NCBI GenBank assembly: GCA_002433485.1
Contig: DJIF01000126.1
Location: 20,490-66,106, forward strand
DNA: 45,617 nt
Direction of reading: 5' to 3'
DNA from: Deltaproteobacteria bacterium UBA6601
GTDB lineage: Bacteria > Myxococcota_A > UBA796 > UBA9615
Shown here: in pieces, positions 37,285-45,099 of the stretch
Layout: the number at the start of each line of letters is the position of its first letter
Position numbering within the stretch: position 1 is the stretch's first letter
The notes under the pieces: model-generated
The model's database searches: none
Seen by the model: the letters and a program-made list of their open reading frames with translations, nothing else
Told to the model about the DNA's origin: nothing
Translations under genes and position numbers: made by a program

Positions 37285-39234
37285 GTGAACAACTCCCCAA
37301 CAGGTAGGCCCTGGCTACTGCTGCTGGCAAGCATAGCTCTGCTCAGCTCCTGCGAGCTCGCGGACCTGGTTCTGATCCTCGACGCAGACGGCGACGGCTT
37401 TCCCGACCACCAGGACTGCGACGACCACGACCACGAGGTCAATCCATGGGGCGAAGACGTGCCTGGCGACAACATCGATCAGGATTGCAACGGAGTCGAC
37501 GCCACCCTCTGTTTCATCGACGCCGATCGTGACGGGCACGGCAACATGCTGCATCAACAGGCGGTAGCTCTGAGCGGTATCTGTGAAGGATCTGGCGGCC
37601 TATCGGAACGAGCTGATGACTGCAACGACAACGACGCCAGCGTGCACCCAGGGGCCGCCGAGCAATGCGACCTGCTGGACAACGACTGCGACGAGGAGAT
37701 CGACGAAGACCTGCCAGAAGAACTTCTGCAAAGTGGCTATATCGACCTAGACGGCGACGGCGACGGCGACCAGAATTTACCGTTGACCTCAGGATGTGGA
37801 CTTCCATTGGTCAAGACCCATACGGACTGCGACGACGACAACCCAGCAGTGGCAGGAACCAAGACCGAGATCTGCGATGGTCAAGACAACAACTGCGACG
37901 GACTGCTGCTGAGCGATGACGAACTGGTCGACAACGATTCCGACGGCTCTCCTGACTGCTCAAATCATCCCAGCTGTCCCGCCCCGGCAACCTGGGACTG
38001 GCAACTCTGTGGCGATTGTGACGACGAAAATGATACGGTCTTTCCAGCTGCTCATGAGCTCTGCACAGACTCCACCGACAACGACTGCGATCAACAGATT
38101 GATGAAGTCCAAGATCAAGACATGGACAGCTTCAATAATTGCCAGAGCAATGGGCAAGTCATCGACTGTGACGACACGAATCCCCAGGTTAATCCGGCCG
38201 CCGATGAATCGTTGGACAACTGCATCGATGACAACTGCGATGGTGAAGCACCGACTCAGATCAACTGCAGCGGCAACAACAACAACTGCGTGGGCGACGC
38301 TGATCCAAGGATTACGATTGTAGTCAGCAATACAGACTGGGGCGAAGATCTTCAGCAGGAGCTTTTGGGCGAGGAAAGCAATGGCTATTGCAGCGAGGTG
38401 GTTGAAGCCAGCTCGCAGAACCTGGCAATGACCGAACTGTTCCTCGATACCGAGTTGATCATCGTGGGGCCGGACTTCAGCCCAGACTGGCTATTATTGT
38501 CGTCACCCGATAACGCCTTTAACTCGTTGATCTTGAATGCCCACCAACGAGCAGAGCTCGATTTAACGCCAGTCGCGCCTTCCATGATCACGATCGGCCC
38601 AACAACCACCAACCTCCTGAACCACCTGAACTCTTTCATAATCAACTTCGACTGGACTCAGTGTGGCCTTGCCGCCAGCGCTCCTTTAATCCAGACCGTC
38701 GACGCGCCCATACAATGCAGCTCAGACTCCGAAGATGACTGCGAAGGGGCACCAGCGGGCATCGACATCGTCCATAGCCCGAACTGCCCGGCACTGAGCC
38801 GGGTCCGAAGCGCAAGCGAGACAAGCCACCAGCCCGAATGGTTCTTCACTACACCGAACCCGCTCTCTGAAAACCAAAATGGATTCTCTCAAGTCATCGA
38901 TGAGAACCACCCCGCAGCAGGCCGGACCTATCCAGTCTGGGAAGACGCAGCAGGCTGGGAGGCACTCGACTTACAACGAATTGCCGAACTCGGATGCAAC
39001 AACAGCGACAGCTGTTGGACAAACTGCAATGAGCTTCGTGCTCTGGTTAGCAGAGAGAAGTTTCCCTTCAGTCTCAATCCCTCAGAAACGCCCGAAATCG
39101 GCAGCCCATGGCTATACCACTGGGGCTACGACGCCTCCATTGAGGCCTGGAAAACCAACGGGATCTCTTTGTTTAAAAACCTGATCTATTGGTCCATAGG
39201 CTGTCCCGACAACGATCCTGACTGCGCCAACTGA
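37285..39234 (+). CDS. MopE-repeat lipoprotein with unknown C-terminal domain
   Basis: This is a lipoprotein of about 649 residues. The start is uncertain (GTG 37285 chosen; TTG 37279 is the alternative; neither has a clear ribosome site). The leader WLLLLASIALLSSC ends in a good lipobox. Residues 30-320 hold about five MopE-type Asp/Cys modules (DNIDQDCNGVDA, QCDLLDNDCDEEIDED, ICDGQDNNCDGLL), similar in kind to those of the giant protein at 27374-33931. The remaining 330 residues are a Cys-poor, Trp-containing domain (RITIVVSNTDWGED, FSQVIDENHPAAGRTYPVWE) that might be a Rossmann-like or glutamine-amidotransferase-like fold, but I cannot assign it. It follows the radical SAM gene after 28 bases. 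Confidence 0.78.
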   Translation: MNNSPTGRPWLLLLASIALLSSCELADLVLILDADGDGFPDHQDCDDHDHEVNPWGEDVPGDNIDQDCNGVDATLCFIDADRDGHGNMLHQQAVALSGICEGSGGLSERADDCNDNDASVHPGAAEQCDLLDNDCDEEIDEDLPEELLQSGYIDLDGDGDGDQNLPLTSGCGLPLVKTHTDCDDDNPAVAGTKTEICDGQDNNCDGLLLSDDELVDNDSDGSPDCSNHPSCPAPATWDWQLCGDCDDENDTVFPAAHELCTDSTDNDCDQQIDEVQDQDMDSFNNCQSNGQVIDCDDTNPQVNPAADESLDNCIDDNCDGEAPTQINCSGNNNNCVGDADPRITIVVSNTDWGEDLQQELLGEESNGYCSEVVEASSQNLAMTELFLDTELIIVGPDFSPDWLLLSSPDNAFNSLILNAHQRAELDLTPVAPSMITIGPTTTNLLNHLNSFIINFDWTQCGLAASAPLIQTVDAPIQCSSDSEDDCEGAPAGIDIVHSPNCPALSRVRSASETSHQPEWFFTTPNPLSENQNGFSQVIDENHPAAGRTYPVWEDAAGWEALDLQRIAELGCNNSDSCWTNCNELRALVSREKFPFSLNPSETPEIGSPWLYHWGYDASIEAWKTNGISLFKNLIYWSIGCPDNDPDCAN

Positions 39235-39247
39235 GAGTTCCTTGCCT

Positions 39248-39781
39248 GTGCACAGCGCCGCCGCACTGCTCATCTCCTTCGGCCGGGTCGGTAGCCTTGC
39301 CTGGGGCGGCGGCGCCGCCCAGATTCCACTCATGAAGGCAGAGGTAGTCGAGCGGCACCGCTGGATGAGCGAGACCGAGTTCCTCGACGCCCTAGCAGCA
39401 GGCTACGCACTCCCTGGCCCCATAGCCGGCAAGATGGCTGTCTATGTGGGCTATCAGGAAGCAGGAATGCTGGGCGTGGCGGCTAGCCTGACCGGCATCA
39501 TCCTGCCCTCGGCGCTGATGATTGGGGCGCTTCTGGCGCTCCTCAACAACTTCAAAGAGCACCCCCGGGTGCTGGGCATGCTCGCCGCCCTGCGACCGGC
39601 AGTGCTCGGCCTGCTGATCTGGATGCTGTTGGACCTGCTCCCCGGAAGTGTGGACTCCTGGCATGCTGGCCTGATCGCGGTGGCCTCGGCCGCCGCGCTG
39701 TACTTCCTCCAGCTTCACCCTGGCTGGGTGATCCTCGCATCAGGACTCATCGGCGCGCTGTTCCTGGCACCCCGGCCCTGA
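39248..39781 (+). CDS. Chromate transporter family protein, single half-size domain
   Basis: This membrane protein of about 177 residues belongs to the CHR family. It has LLISFGRVGSLAWGGGAAQIPLM, the family's glycine-rich first segment, and LAAGYALPGPIAGKMAVYVGY, the conserved PGP motif. Full-length ChrA proteins have two such halves; this is one, and no second half follows, so it would act as a homodimer or with a partner elsewhere. It could export chromate or another oxyanion. GTG 39248 is taken as start; TTG 39242 sits closer to the GAGAG at 39233 and is possible. Confidence 0.85.
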   Translation: MHSAAALLISFGRVGSLAWGGGAAQIPLMKAEVVERHRWMSETEFLDALAAGYALPGPIAGKMAVYVGYQEAGMLGVAASLTGIILPSALMIGALLALLNNFKEHPRVLGMLAALRPAVLGLLIWMLLDLLPGSVDSWHAGLIAVASAAALYFLQLHPGWVILASGLIGALFLAPRP

Positions 39782-39790
39782 GTCCACAAA

Positions 39791-40570
39791 GTGACAGAGC
39801 CCCGCATCAGGCGAAGCTTGAAGGTTCTGCTGCTAACTGCCTGCACAGGAATCGCGCTGGGACTCCTTGGCAGCCTCCTCCGGCCCACAGCAAACCAGCT
39901 TAGCGATCCGCATCACCGGGTCATCACCAAGCGCGCTGAGGGATCTGGCCTGTCGGCAGCCGAGCTGCAGGACCGCATCCTCGAGGGCTTGCTAAGCAAA
40001 GCTCAGCAGAACACGGACTTCATCGACAGCGAAGACTTTCGCGTCTTACAACGACTCTACCTTCGCCAGCCACAACGACGAGCAGCAATCCTTGAGCGAC
40101 TGAGCGCAGACGACAGCCCCCAGCCCTTGCGACTGGCCTTTGCCCGGGCCCTGCCGGCCCGGCCCACAGAAGCCAAGCAAGCCGCTCTCATTGCATTGGT
40201 CCTACCAATTCTACAAACAGCAGAACCAAGCCTCACCTTGAGCGCGGCACGACTGCTCGACCGTAACCAACTGCTACAGGCACAAAGCAGTACCGCCTGC
40301 CGCTGCCGTTTCGCGCGGACTCAACAGCTTGGCGCCGCCAGCGCCAACTGGTGGCTGGCCTGGTCACTGGACCAGAGCCGCGGCATACGCTGGAATCCCA
40401 AGCCGATCCTTGATCCCCCCAATGGCTGGAGCCTGGGGCTGACCAGCGTTCCACTTGAACAGGGCAGTGCCGTACTGCGACAGCGCGCTCCGAGCCACCC
40501 GACTGGGCCCCCTCTACTTGCAGCCAATAGGCTTCCAGGGCCACATTTGGTTGGTAAAACGGCGCATTGA
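39791..40570 (+). CDS. Hypothetical single-pass membrane or exported protein
   Basis: This is a 259-residue protein starting at GTG, nine bases after the chromate transporter. An N-terminal hydrophobic segment (VLLLTACTGIALGLLGSLL) acts as an anchor or uncleaved signal. The middle (residues 50-165) is Ala/Leu/Arg-rich and helical with a weak HEAT-like rhythm (ILERLSADDSPQPLRLAFARAL). A CRCRFAR motif is near residue 170 and the tail is Pro-rich. I recognise no family. The close spacing suggests it is expressed with the transporter; the C-terminal frame is low complexity, so the true end of the fold is unclear. Confidence 0.55.
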   Translation: MTEPRIRRSLKVLLLTACTGIALGLLGSLLRPTANQLSDPHHRVITKRAEGSGLSAAELQDRILEGLLSKAQQNTDFIDSEDFRVLQRLYLRQPQRRAAILERLSADDSPQPLRLAFARALPARPTEAKQAALIALVLPILQTAEPSLTLSAARLLDRNQLLQAQSSTACRCRFARTQQLGAASANWWLAWSLDQSRGIRWNPKPILDPPNGWSLGLTSVPLEQGSAVLRQRAPSHPTGPPLLAANRLPGPHLVGKTAH

Positions 40571-40643
40571 CAGTGACAGGGCCATGGGCTAGCTTCCTGC
40601 GCTCGCGTGACTTCGGCCACGCTTGTTCATTGGGAATCTGAAT

Positions 40644-41138
40644 ATGAAGAGCGCTTCCGGTGAGTTCCGAAGCGATGAAGAGTTCATGCAGCTGGCTATT
40701 AAAGAAGCCCGGCTGGCGGCTGAGGTCGGCGACGTCCCGGTTGGCGCAGTGCTGGTCAGCGCTGACGGTGAACTCATCGCTACAGGAAGAAACCAACGAG
40801 AAGAACTGGGAGATCCCACCGCACACGCGGAAGTGGTCGCCCTGCGCAGTAGCTCAAGCATCGCGGGTTGGCGCCGGGAAGGGAGCACCCTGTACGTGAC
40901 CTTGGAGCCCTGTCCCATGTGCATGGGCGCCTTACTGCTGGCACGGGTACGGCGCCTGGTATTTGGCGCCCTGGACCCCAAAGCCGGGGCTGCAGTGAGC
41001 CTGTATCGCATGGCTGAAGATCCGCGACTCAACCACCAGCTGGATGTCTGCGGGCCGGTCCTCGAACACGACTGCGGAAAGCTGCTTTCGGACTTCTTCC
41101 GAGAGCTTAGGAGGCAGCGAGGCAGCACCAAGAAGTAA
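40644..41138 (+). CDS. tadA: tRNA adenosine(34) deaminase
   Basis: TadA converts A34 to inosine in tRNA-Arg(ACG), an essential wobble modification. The 164-residue protein has the zinc deaminase signatures H61-A-E63 (TAHAEVVAL) and P-C90-x-x-C93 (LEPCPMCMGALLLARV), plus VPVGAVLV and GALDPKAGAAVS of the family. A TTG 21 bases upstream is in frame, but the ATG at 40644 matches family length. It is the last gene on the GC-rich side and lies upstream of tRNA-Ser, the SRP RNA and dnaX, an arrangement also seen in Bacillus. Confidence 0.95.
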   Translation: MKSASGEFRSDEEFMQLAIKEARLAAEVGDVPVGAVLVSADGELIATGRNQREELGDPTAHAEVVALRSSSSIAGWRREGSTLYVTLEPCPMCMGALLLARVRRLVFGALDPKAGAAVSLYRMAEDPRLNHQLDVCGPVLEHDCGKLLSDFFRELRRQRGSTKK

Positions 41139-41144
41139 GCATCT

Positions 41145-41235
41145 GGAGAGGTGACCGAGTGGTCGAAGGTGCACGATTGGAAATCGTGTGTAGGGTAACC
41201 CCCTACCGAGGGTTCGAATCCCTTCCTCTCCGCCA
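41145..41235 (+). tRNA. tRNA-Ser(GGA)
   Basis: The 91 bases fold as a class II tRNA with acceptor GGAGAGG/CCTCTCC, a seven-base anticodon loop TTGGAAA with anticodon GGA, a long variable arm (TAGGG paired with CCCTA) and T loop GGTTCGAATCC. Discriminator G and CCA are encoded. The gene begins six bases after tadA. Confidence 0.97.
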
Positions 41236-41243
41236 TTTTTATG

Positions 41244-41319
41244 GGGGCAGTAGCTCAATTGGGAGAGCGCCAGGTTCGCAATCTGGAGGTCGTGGGTTCG
41301 ATCCCCATCTGCTCCACCA
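41244..41319 (+). tRNA. tRNA-Ala(CGC)
   Basis: These 76 bases have acceptor GGGGCAG/CTGCTCC (one G-T pair), D arm GCTC/GAGC, anticodon stem CCAGG/TCTGG with loop TTCGCAA and anticodon CGC, and T arm GTGGG/CCCAT around TTCGATC. Discriminator A and CCA are encoded. The anticodon reads GCG, which fits the GC-rich part of the genome. Confidence 0.92.
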
Positions 41320-41336
41320 TGTTTTTTCAAATGTTT

Positions 41337-41605
41337 AGTCGTGCTAGATGGGGAGTTAGCGGTGCCCTGAACCCGCAATCCGCTTTAGCGGGGTTGAATT
41401 CCCATCCAGAGGTTTCGAATCTTTGTTTTGCTAGTGGGGTATGGCGTTGAAGATTGGATTCTGTGCAACGAAAAGTTTCTGAATCCCGTCAGGACCGAGA
41501 GGTAGCAGCGGTAGGAATTTCTTTTCGTGTGCCGCAGAGCAATCCGGTCTGAGCTTATTAACACTAGCCTAATTGTAGATCGAGGTCGAAGGTGGGTGCA
41601 CGGCT
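41337..41605 (+). ncRNA. ffs: Large (Alu-domain) signal recognition particle RNA
   Basis: These roughly 270 bases match the large bacterial SRP RNA. The 5' part (GTCGTGCTAGATGGGGAG, then TTAGCGGTGCCCTGAACCCG) resembles, from memory, the Alu domain of Bacillus subtilis scRNA. The SRP54-binding helix 8 is at 41488-41509: GTCAGGACC, tetraloop GAGA, GGTAGCAGC, where most bacteria have GGAA; both are GNRA loops. The ends pair (41337-41344 with 41598-41605, AGTCGTGC/GCACGGCT) and a T6 run follows at 41605-41610 as terminator. SRP RNA guides ribosomes making membrane proteins to the translocon. With the bases either side, this accounts for the gene-free stretch 41320-41690. Confidence 0.92.
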
Positions 41606-41627
41606 TTTTTATGATTTCTAAATTTGT

Positions 41628-41652
41628 CGGAGAAAGGTCGTTAATATCTCCG
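41628..41652 (+). other. Inverted repeat upstream of dnaX
   Basis: CGGAGA at 41628-41633 pairs with TCTCCG at 41647-41652, giving a six-base stem with a 13-base loop about 40 bases before dnaX. It could be a leader hairpin or an operator half-site pair; no function can be assigned. The dnaX ATG itself lacks a visible ribosome site. Confidence 0.35.
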
Positions 41653-41690
41653 GCGCCCACATAGTTTTCTAATCATGAATAAGTGATTAT

Positions 41691-43328
41691 ATGGCTTATA
41701 CGGTAACCGCACGCAAATGGCGTCCTCGAAAGCTTGAAGAGGTGGTGGCTCAGGAGCATATTACCACCACTTTGAAAAATGCAATTTTATCTGATAGGAT
41801 TGCACAATGTTATCTCTTGTGTGGTCCTAGAGGCGTTGGAAAAACGACTACAGCTCGAATCATTGCAAAAGCCCTTAATTGTGAGCAGAGAGACGGTGCA
41901 GATCCTTGTAATTCTTGTTCATCGTGCGAGAGCATTTCTTCAGGTACGAGTTTGAATGTACTTGAAATAGATGGTGCTTCCAATAACGGAGTCGATGATA
42001 TCCGGGAACTACGCGAAGTAGTGCGTTATGCCGCAACGCAAGGTACTTACAAAGTGTATATTATAGATGAAGTGCATATGTTATCAAAACCGGCCTTTAA
42101 TGCGCTTTTGAAGACATTAGAGGAACCACCTGCTCATGTGGTTTTTGTTTTTGCCACCACAGAAGTTCAAGAAGTACCTGACACTATACTTTCTCGGTGT
42201 CAGCGGTATAATTTTCGGCGGGTGGGTGAGGGACGTATTGCTGAACACCTTAGCTATATAGCAGGCATGGAGGGGATTATTGTTGAAATGTCTGCCTTGC
42301 ATCTAATAGCTAATCGTGCTGATGGGTCTTTGAGGGATGCAGAGAGTTTGTTTGATCAAGTAATAGCATTTAACGAGTCCGAGATAACAATGGATTCGGT
42401 TAAGCAAGTTTTGGGATTGGTGGACCGAAAAATTTATTTCGAAATACTACAATCTATCCATGAGGCAAATTCTCCTCATGTGCTGAAATTGTTAGAGGTT
42501 GTATTTGAATCTGGCGTTGAGGTTGAGGAGTTTTCTTTTGGTTTGTTAGAAGTTATTCGGAAATTGTTGTTTTCAAAGATTCAGGGGTCCGCTGAAGGCA
42601 TTGATTCGACAGAGGAAGATAAGGCTAAGTATGATGATTTGGTAACTAAATTTAAATCCGAGGACTTACTGCGTATACTTCAAATGATGATGGACACACA
42701 CTCTCAATTGAGTAAGTCTATTGCGCCACGTTTTCGATTGGAGATAGTTCTTGTACGGATGGCAATGATGGGGCGCACAGTCGATATCGCGCAATTATTG
42801 GCTAAAGTAGATCCTGCAGAGGTTGTCCCGGGGAGTACTCCTGATTCACTGAATAGGTCGGAATTATTTTCAGATTCTGCTTACCCTGAGCGGTCACAGG
42901 ATAAAATTACGGGTTCTAACGAATCAGCCGAAAAAAATAAAAATGCAACTCAAAAAGACATTACGAACAAACTGTCATCCGAAATTGATGAGAATAAATT
43001 ACGTAAGCTGTGGCCAGAATTAGTTGAGGGGGTAAAGGCTGTCAAGCCGACATTGTTCAATTTTCTTAAGGAAGCACGGATATTAGGTATTGACCGGAGG
43101 ACCATCAATCTTGCTTTATCTAAAAAGGATAGTTTTCAGTTTAATCAGGTCAATAAAAACAAAGAAGATATCGAGCGCTTGTTGAGTGAAAAATTTGGAG
43201 AATTATTGAAGATTAATTTAACGCAAGAGCCAGTTTTGTCAGGATCTAACGTAAACAAAGAAGAAAACTCAGCCGGAGATCCTAGAGACCAATCTGTTTT
43301 GGATGCACTTGATGGTGAATTACTTTGA
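41691..43328 (+). CDS. dnaX: DNA polymerase III subunit gamma/tau
   Basis: This 545-residue clamp-loader ATPase opens the sliding clamp and, as tau, links polymerase and helicase. Walker A is GPRGVGKT (residues 45-52), four zinc Cys are C64, C73, C76 and C79, Walker B with sensor regions reads IIDEVHMLSKPAFNALLKTLEEPP, and an SRC arginine finger lies in LSRCQRYNF. The collar domain ends near residue 370; a polar Lys/Asn linker leads to a C-terminal domain (about 425-520). An A7 run at codons 414-416 could give a short gamma-like form. It starts the AT-rich operon dnaX-recR-pgsA-pgpA-recA; no ybaB lies between dnaX and recR, unlike in many bacteria. Confidence 0.96.
   Translation: MAYTVTARKWRPRKLEEVVAQEHITTTLKNAILSDRIAQCYLLCGPRGVGKTTTARIIAKALNCEQRDGADPCNSCSSCESISSGTSLNVLEIDGASNNGVDDIRELREVVRYAATQGTYKVYIIDEVHMLSKPAFNALLKTLEEPPAHVVFVFATTEVQEVPDTILSRCQRYNFRRVGEGRIAEHLSYIAGMEGIIVEMSALHLIANRADGSLRDAESLFDQVIAFNESEITMDSVKQVLGLVDRKIYFEILQSIHEANSPHVLKLLEVVFESGVEVEEFSFGLLEVIRKLLFSKIQGSAEGIDSTEEDKAKYDDLVTKFKSEDLLRILQMMMDTHSQLSKSIAPRFRLEIVLVRMAMMGRTVDIAQLLAKVDPAEVVPGSTPDSLNRSELFSDSAYPERSQDKITGSNESAEKNKNATQKDITNKLSSEIDENKLRKLWPELVEGVKAVKPTLFNFLKEARILGIDRRTINLALSKKDSFQFNQVNKNKEDIERLLSEKFGELLKINLTQEPVLSGSNVNKEENSAGDPRDQSVLDALDGELL
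42930..42940 (+). promoter_or_regulatory. Candidate slippage/frameshift site in dnaX
   Basis: The bases read G, seven A, T, A, A. In the dnaX frame these are GAA AAA AAT AA. A -1 shift on A-AAA-AAT, or insertion of one A by the RNA polymerase, brings TAA into frame at 42938, ending a product of 416 residues, close to the 431 of E. coli gamma. No clear stimulatory Shine-Dalgarno or hairpin is seen nearby. Confidence 0.45.
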
Positions 43329-43351
43329 TAATCCGGATTTAAGGTAATCTC

Positions 43352-43951
43352 ATGTCTTTGACGCATCTTGATAATTTGATAGCAGAGTTTGCTAAGTTGC
43401 CCGGTGTCGGGCGGGTCACCGCTCAGCGTTTGGCTCTCCACGTTATTAAAAAGTCACGAAATGATGCAGAGGCCTTAGCTTCTGCCCTAATAAATGCTAA
43501 AGATGGAATTAAATACTGTGAAACATGTTTTAATTTTACTGAAATAAGTTGTTCAATTTGCGAAATTTGTCGCGACACAAATCGAGATCATTCTTGTATC
43601 TGTGTTGTAGAGCAGGCCAGTGACGTTCTTGTTCTTGAGGCTAAAGCTATACATAAAGGAGTATTTCATGTGCTTGGGGGATTACTTTCCCCACTTGAAG
43701 GCGTTAGGCCAGAAGACCTGCGTATAAAAGAGTTGAAGATGAGGGTAAGTGCGGTCGAAGTTCGCGAAACAATTCTGGCTTTTAATGCTGGTCCAGAGGG
43801 GGACGCAACATCCAGTTATTTGTATAACTTATTGTCAGAGCATGTGGGGGTCTCCCGGCCGGCTAGGGGTTTACCCGTAGGCGCTGATATAGATCTTGCA
43901 GATGGTGTGACTTTATCTCATGCCTTTGCAGGTAGGTCTTCGCTTGAGTAA
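43352..43951 (+). CDS. recR: Recombination mediator protein RecR
   Basis: RecR works with RecO/RecF to load RecA on single-stranded DNA at gaps. The 199-residue length is standard. It has an N-terminal helix-hairpin-helix (FAKLPGVGRVTAQRLALHVI), the Cys4 zinc finger (C56, C59, C67, C70), a Toprim domain starting at SCICVVEQASDVLVLE, and the C-terminal Walker-like ARGLPVGADIDLADGVTL. It lies 23 bases after dnaX and 12 before pgsA. Confidence 0.96.
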   Translation: MSLTHLDNLIAEFAKLPGVGRVTAQRLALHVIKKSRNDAEALASALINAKDGIKYCETCFNFTEISCSICEICRDTNRDHSCICVVEQASDVLVLEAKAIHKGVFHVLGGLLSPLEGVRPEDLRIKELKMRVSAVEVRETILAFNAGPEGDATSSYLYNLLSEHVGVSRPARGLPVGADIDLADGVTLSHAFAGRSSLE

Positions 43952-43963
43952 TGAGGAAGAAAT

Positions 43964-44578
43964 ATGAATGTGAGTAAAGTTACAAACCTGCCTAACTTTT
44001 TGAGCTTTTTGCGAATTGCTCTAACTCCATTCTTTCTTGTTTGTGTTTTCTCTGAAGGGTGGTATTGGAATTTAATCGCTTTTGTAGTATTTACACTGGC
44101 CTCAATAACGGACTATTTCGATGGGAAATTGGCACGTAAAAATGATGAAATTACTACCCTTGGCCATTTCCTCGATCCTCTGGCGGATAAGATTTTGGTC
44201 ACGTCTGCTCTGATTGCATTTGCACTTAATCGTTTAGTTGTATGGTGGCTAATTGTCCCTATTATTGTGCGTGACATATACGTTACTGCAATGCGGCTTA
44301 GAAGTATACACAAAGGTGGGGTGATGACAACGTCGAGGTTAGCGAAATGGAAGACGGCTACCCAATTGATAGTTGTGATTGCATTATTGTTTCTCCTTGG
44401 TTTCAAAGAATTGACCATGTTTTTTTCAGGGAGTCAATTAGAAGGTTTTGGCGACGACCAAGTCTTTATTTTTGCAAATATAGCTATGTCTTTAGTTCTT
44501 ATTCTTACGATGATATCAGGCCTTCATTATGCATTTTATGCAAAGTATTCGGCAGGAAGAATTGGTAATAAGACCTAA
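43964..44578 (+). CDS. pgsA: CDP-diacylglycerol-glycerol-3-phosphate phosphatidyltransferase
   Basis: This 204-residue membrane enzyme makes phosphatidylglycerol phosphate. The CDP-alcohol phosphotransferase motif DG-x2-AR-x8-G-x3-D-x3-D is complete in YFDGKLARKNDEITTLGHFL and the DPLAD that follows. About five membrane segments are present. GAGGAAG five bases ahead supports the ATG. Its stop overlaps the next start (TAATG), and that gene encodes the next pathway step. Confidence 0.95.
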   Translation: MNVSKVTNLPNFLSFLRIALTPFFLVCVFSEGWYWNLIAFVVFTLASITDYFDGKLARKNDEITTLGHFLDPLADKILVTSALIAFALNRLVVWWLIVPIIVRDIYVTAMRLRSIHKGGVMTTSRLAKWKTATQLIVVIALLFLLGFKELTMFFSGSQLEGFGDDQVFIFANIAMSLVLILTMISGLHYAFYAKYSAGRIGNKT

Positions 44579-45099
44579 TGCAATCAAACCAGACTTTTTT
44601 ACGAATACTTACTACTCTTTTTTTTTCGGGGTATTCGCCAATTGCTCCAGGGACAGCCGGTACGGCAGTAGCGGCCTTGTTTTATGTCCTATTTTTGGGG
44701 TGGGTTGAGTCGTTTAGCCATGTTGACTGGCTTCTTGTCTTATTGTTTGCTAGTGTAGTAGCCATATATACGTCTCATATAATGTCGCGGGAATGGGGTA
44801 AAGATCCCGGTTGTATTGTAATAGATGAGGGTGTTGGTTTTCTCTTTACAGTTGCATTATTGCCTGTAGGGCTAACGACTGCCGTTGCTGGTTTTTTTGT
44901 TTTTCGTGCCTTAGATATTTTTAAGCCGCCACCGGCACGGCAACTCGAGGTGTTACCTGGTGGTTGGGGAATAGTTGCCGACGATATAGTAGCCGGGATA
45001 TACAGTAATATAATACTCCGCATATGTTGGTATGGTTCCTCGCACACAGGATTTTTTCTTTATTTACAAAACCAGATGAATCAATTGATGGAGAGTTAA
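44578..45099 (+). CDS. pgpA: Phosphatidylglycerophosphatase A
   Basis: This 173-residue membrane phosphatase removes phosphate from the PgsA product to give phosphatidylglycerol. Family motifs are SGYSPIAPGTAGTAVAALF, GCIVIDEGVGF, FFVFRALDIFKPPPARQLE and GGWGIVADDIVAGIYSN, which carry the acidic metal ligands. Its start overlaps the pgsA stop by one base and its TAA abuts the recA ATG, so translation is probably coupled. Confidence 0.94.
   Translation: MQSNQTFLRILTTLFFSGYSPIAPGTAGTAVAALFYVLFLGWVESFSHVDWLLVLLFASVVAIYTSHIMSREWGKDPGCIVIDEGVGFLFTVALLPVGLTTAVAGFFVFRALDIFKPPPARQLEVLPGGWGIVADDIVAGIYSNIILRICWYGSSHTGFFLYLQNQMNQLMES

Noticed and set aside
41145..41319. Integration site at the tRNA pair
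   Set aside because: tRNA genes often host islands and a composition break lies here, but no integrase and no repeated tRNA 3' end was found in the window.
41385..41660. 91-codon minus-strand open frame between the tRNAs and dnaX
   Set aside because: It lies within the SRP RNA gene on the opposite strand and has no protein-like features.
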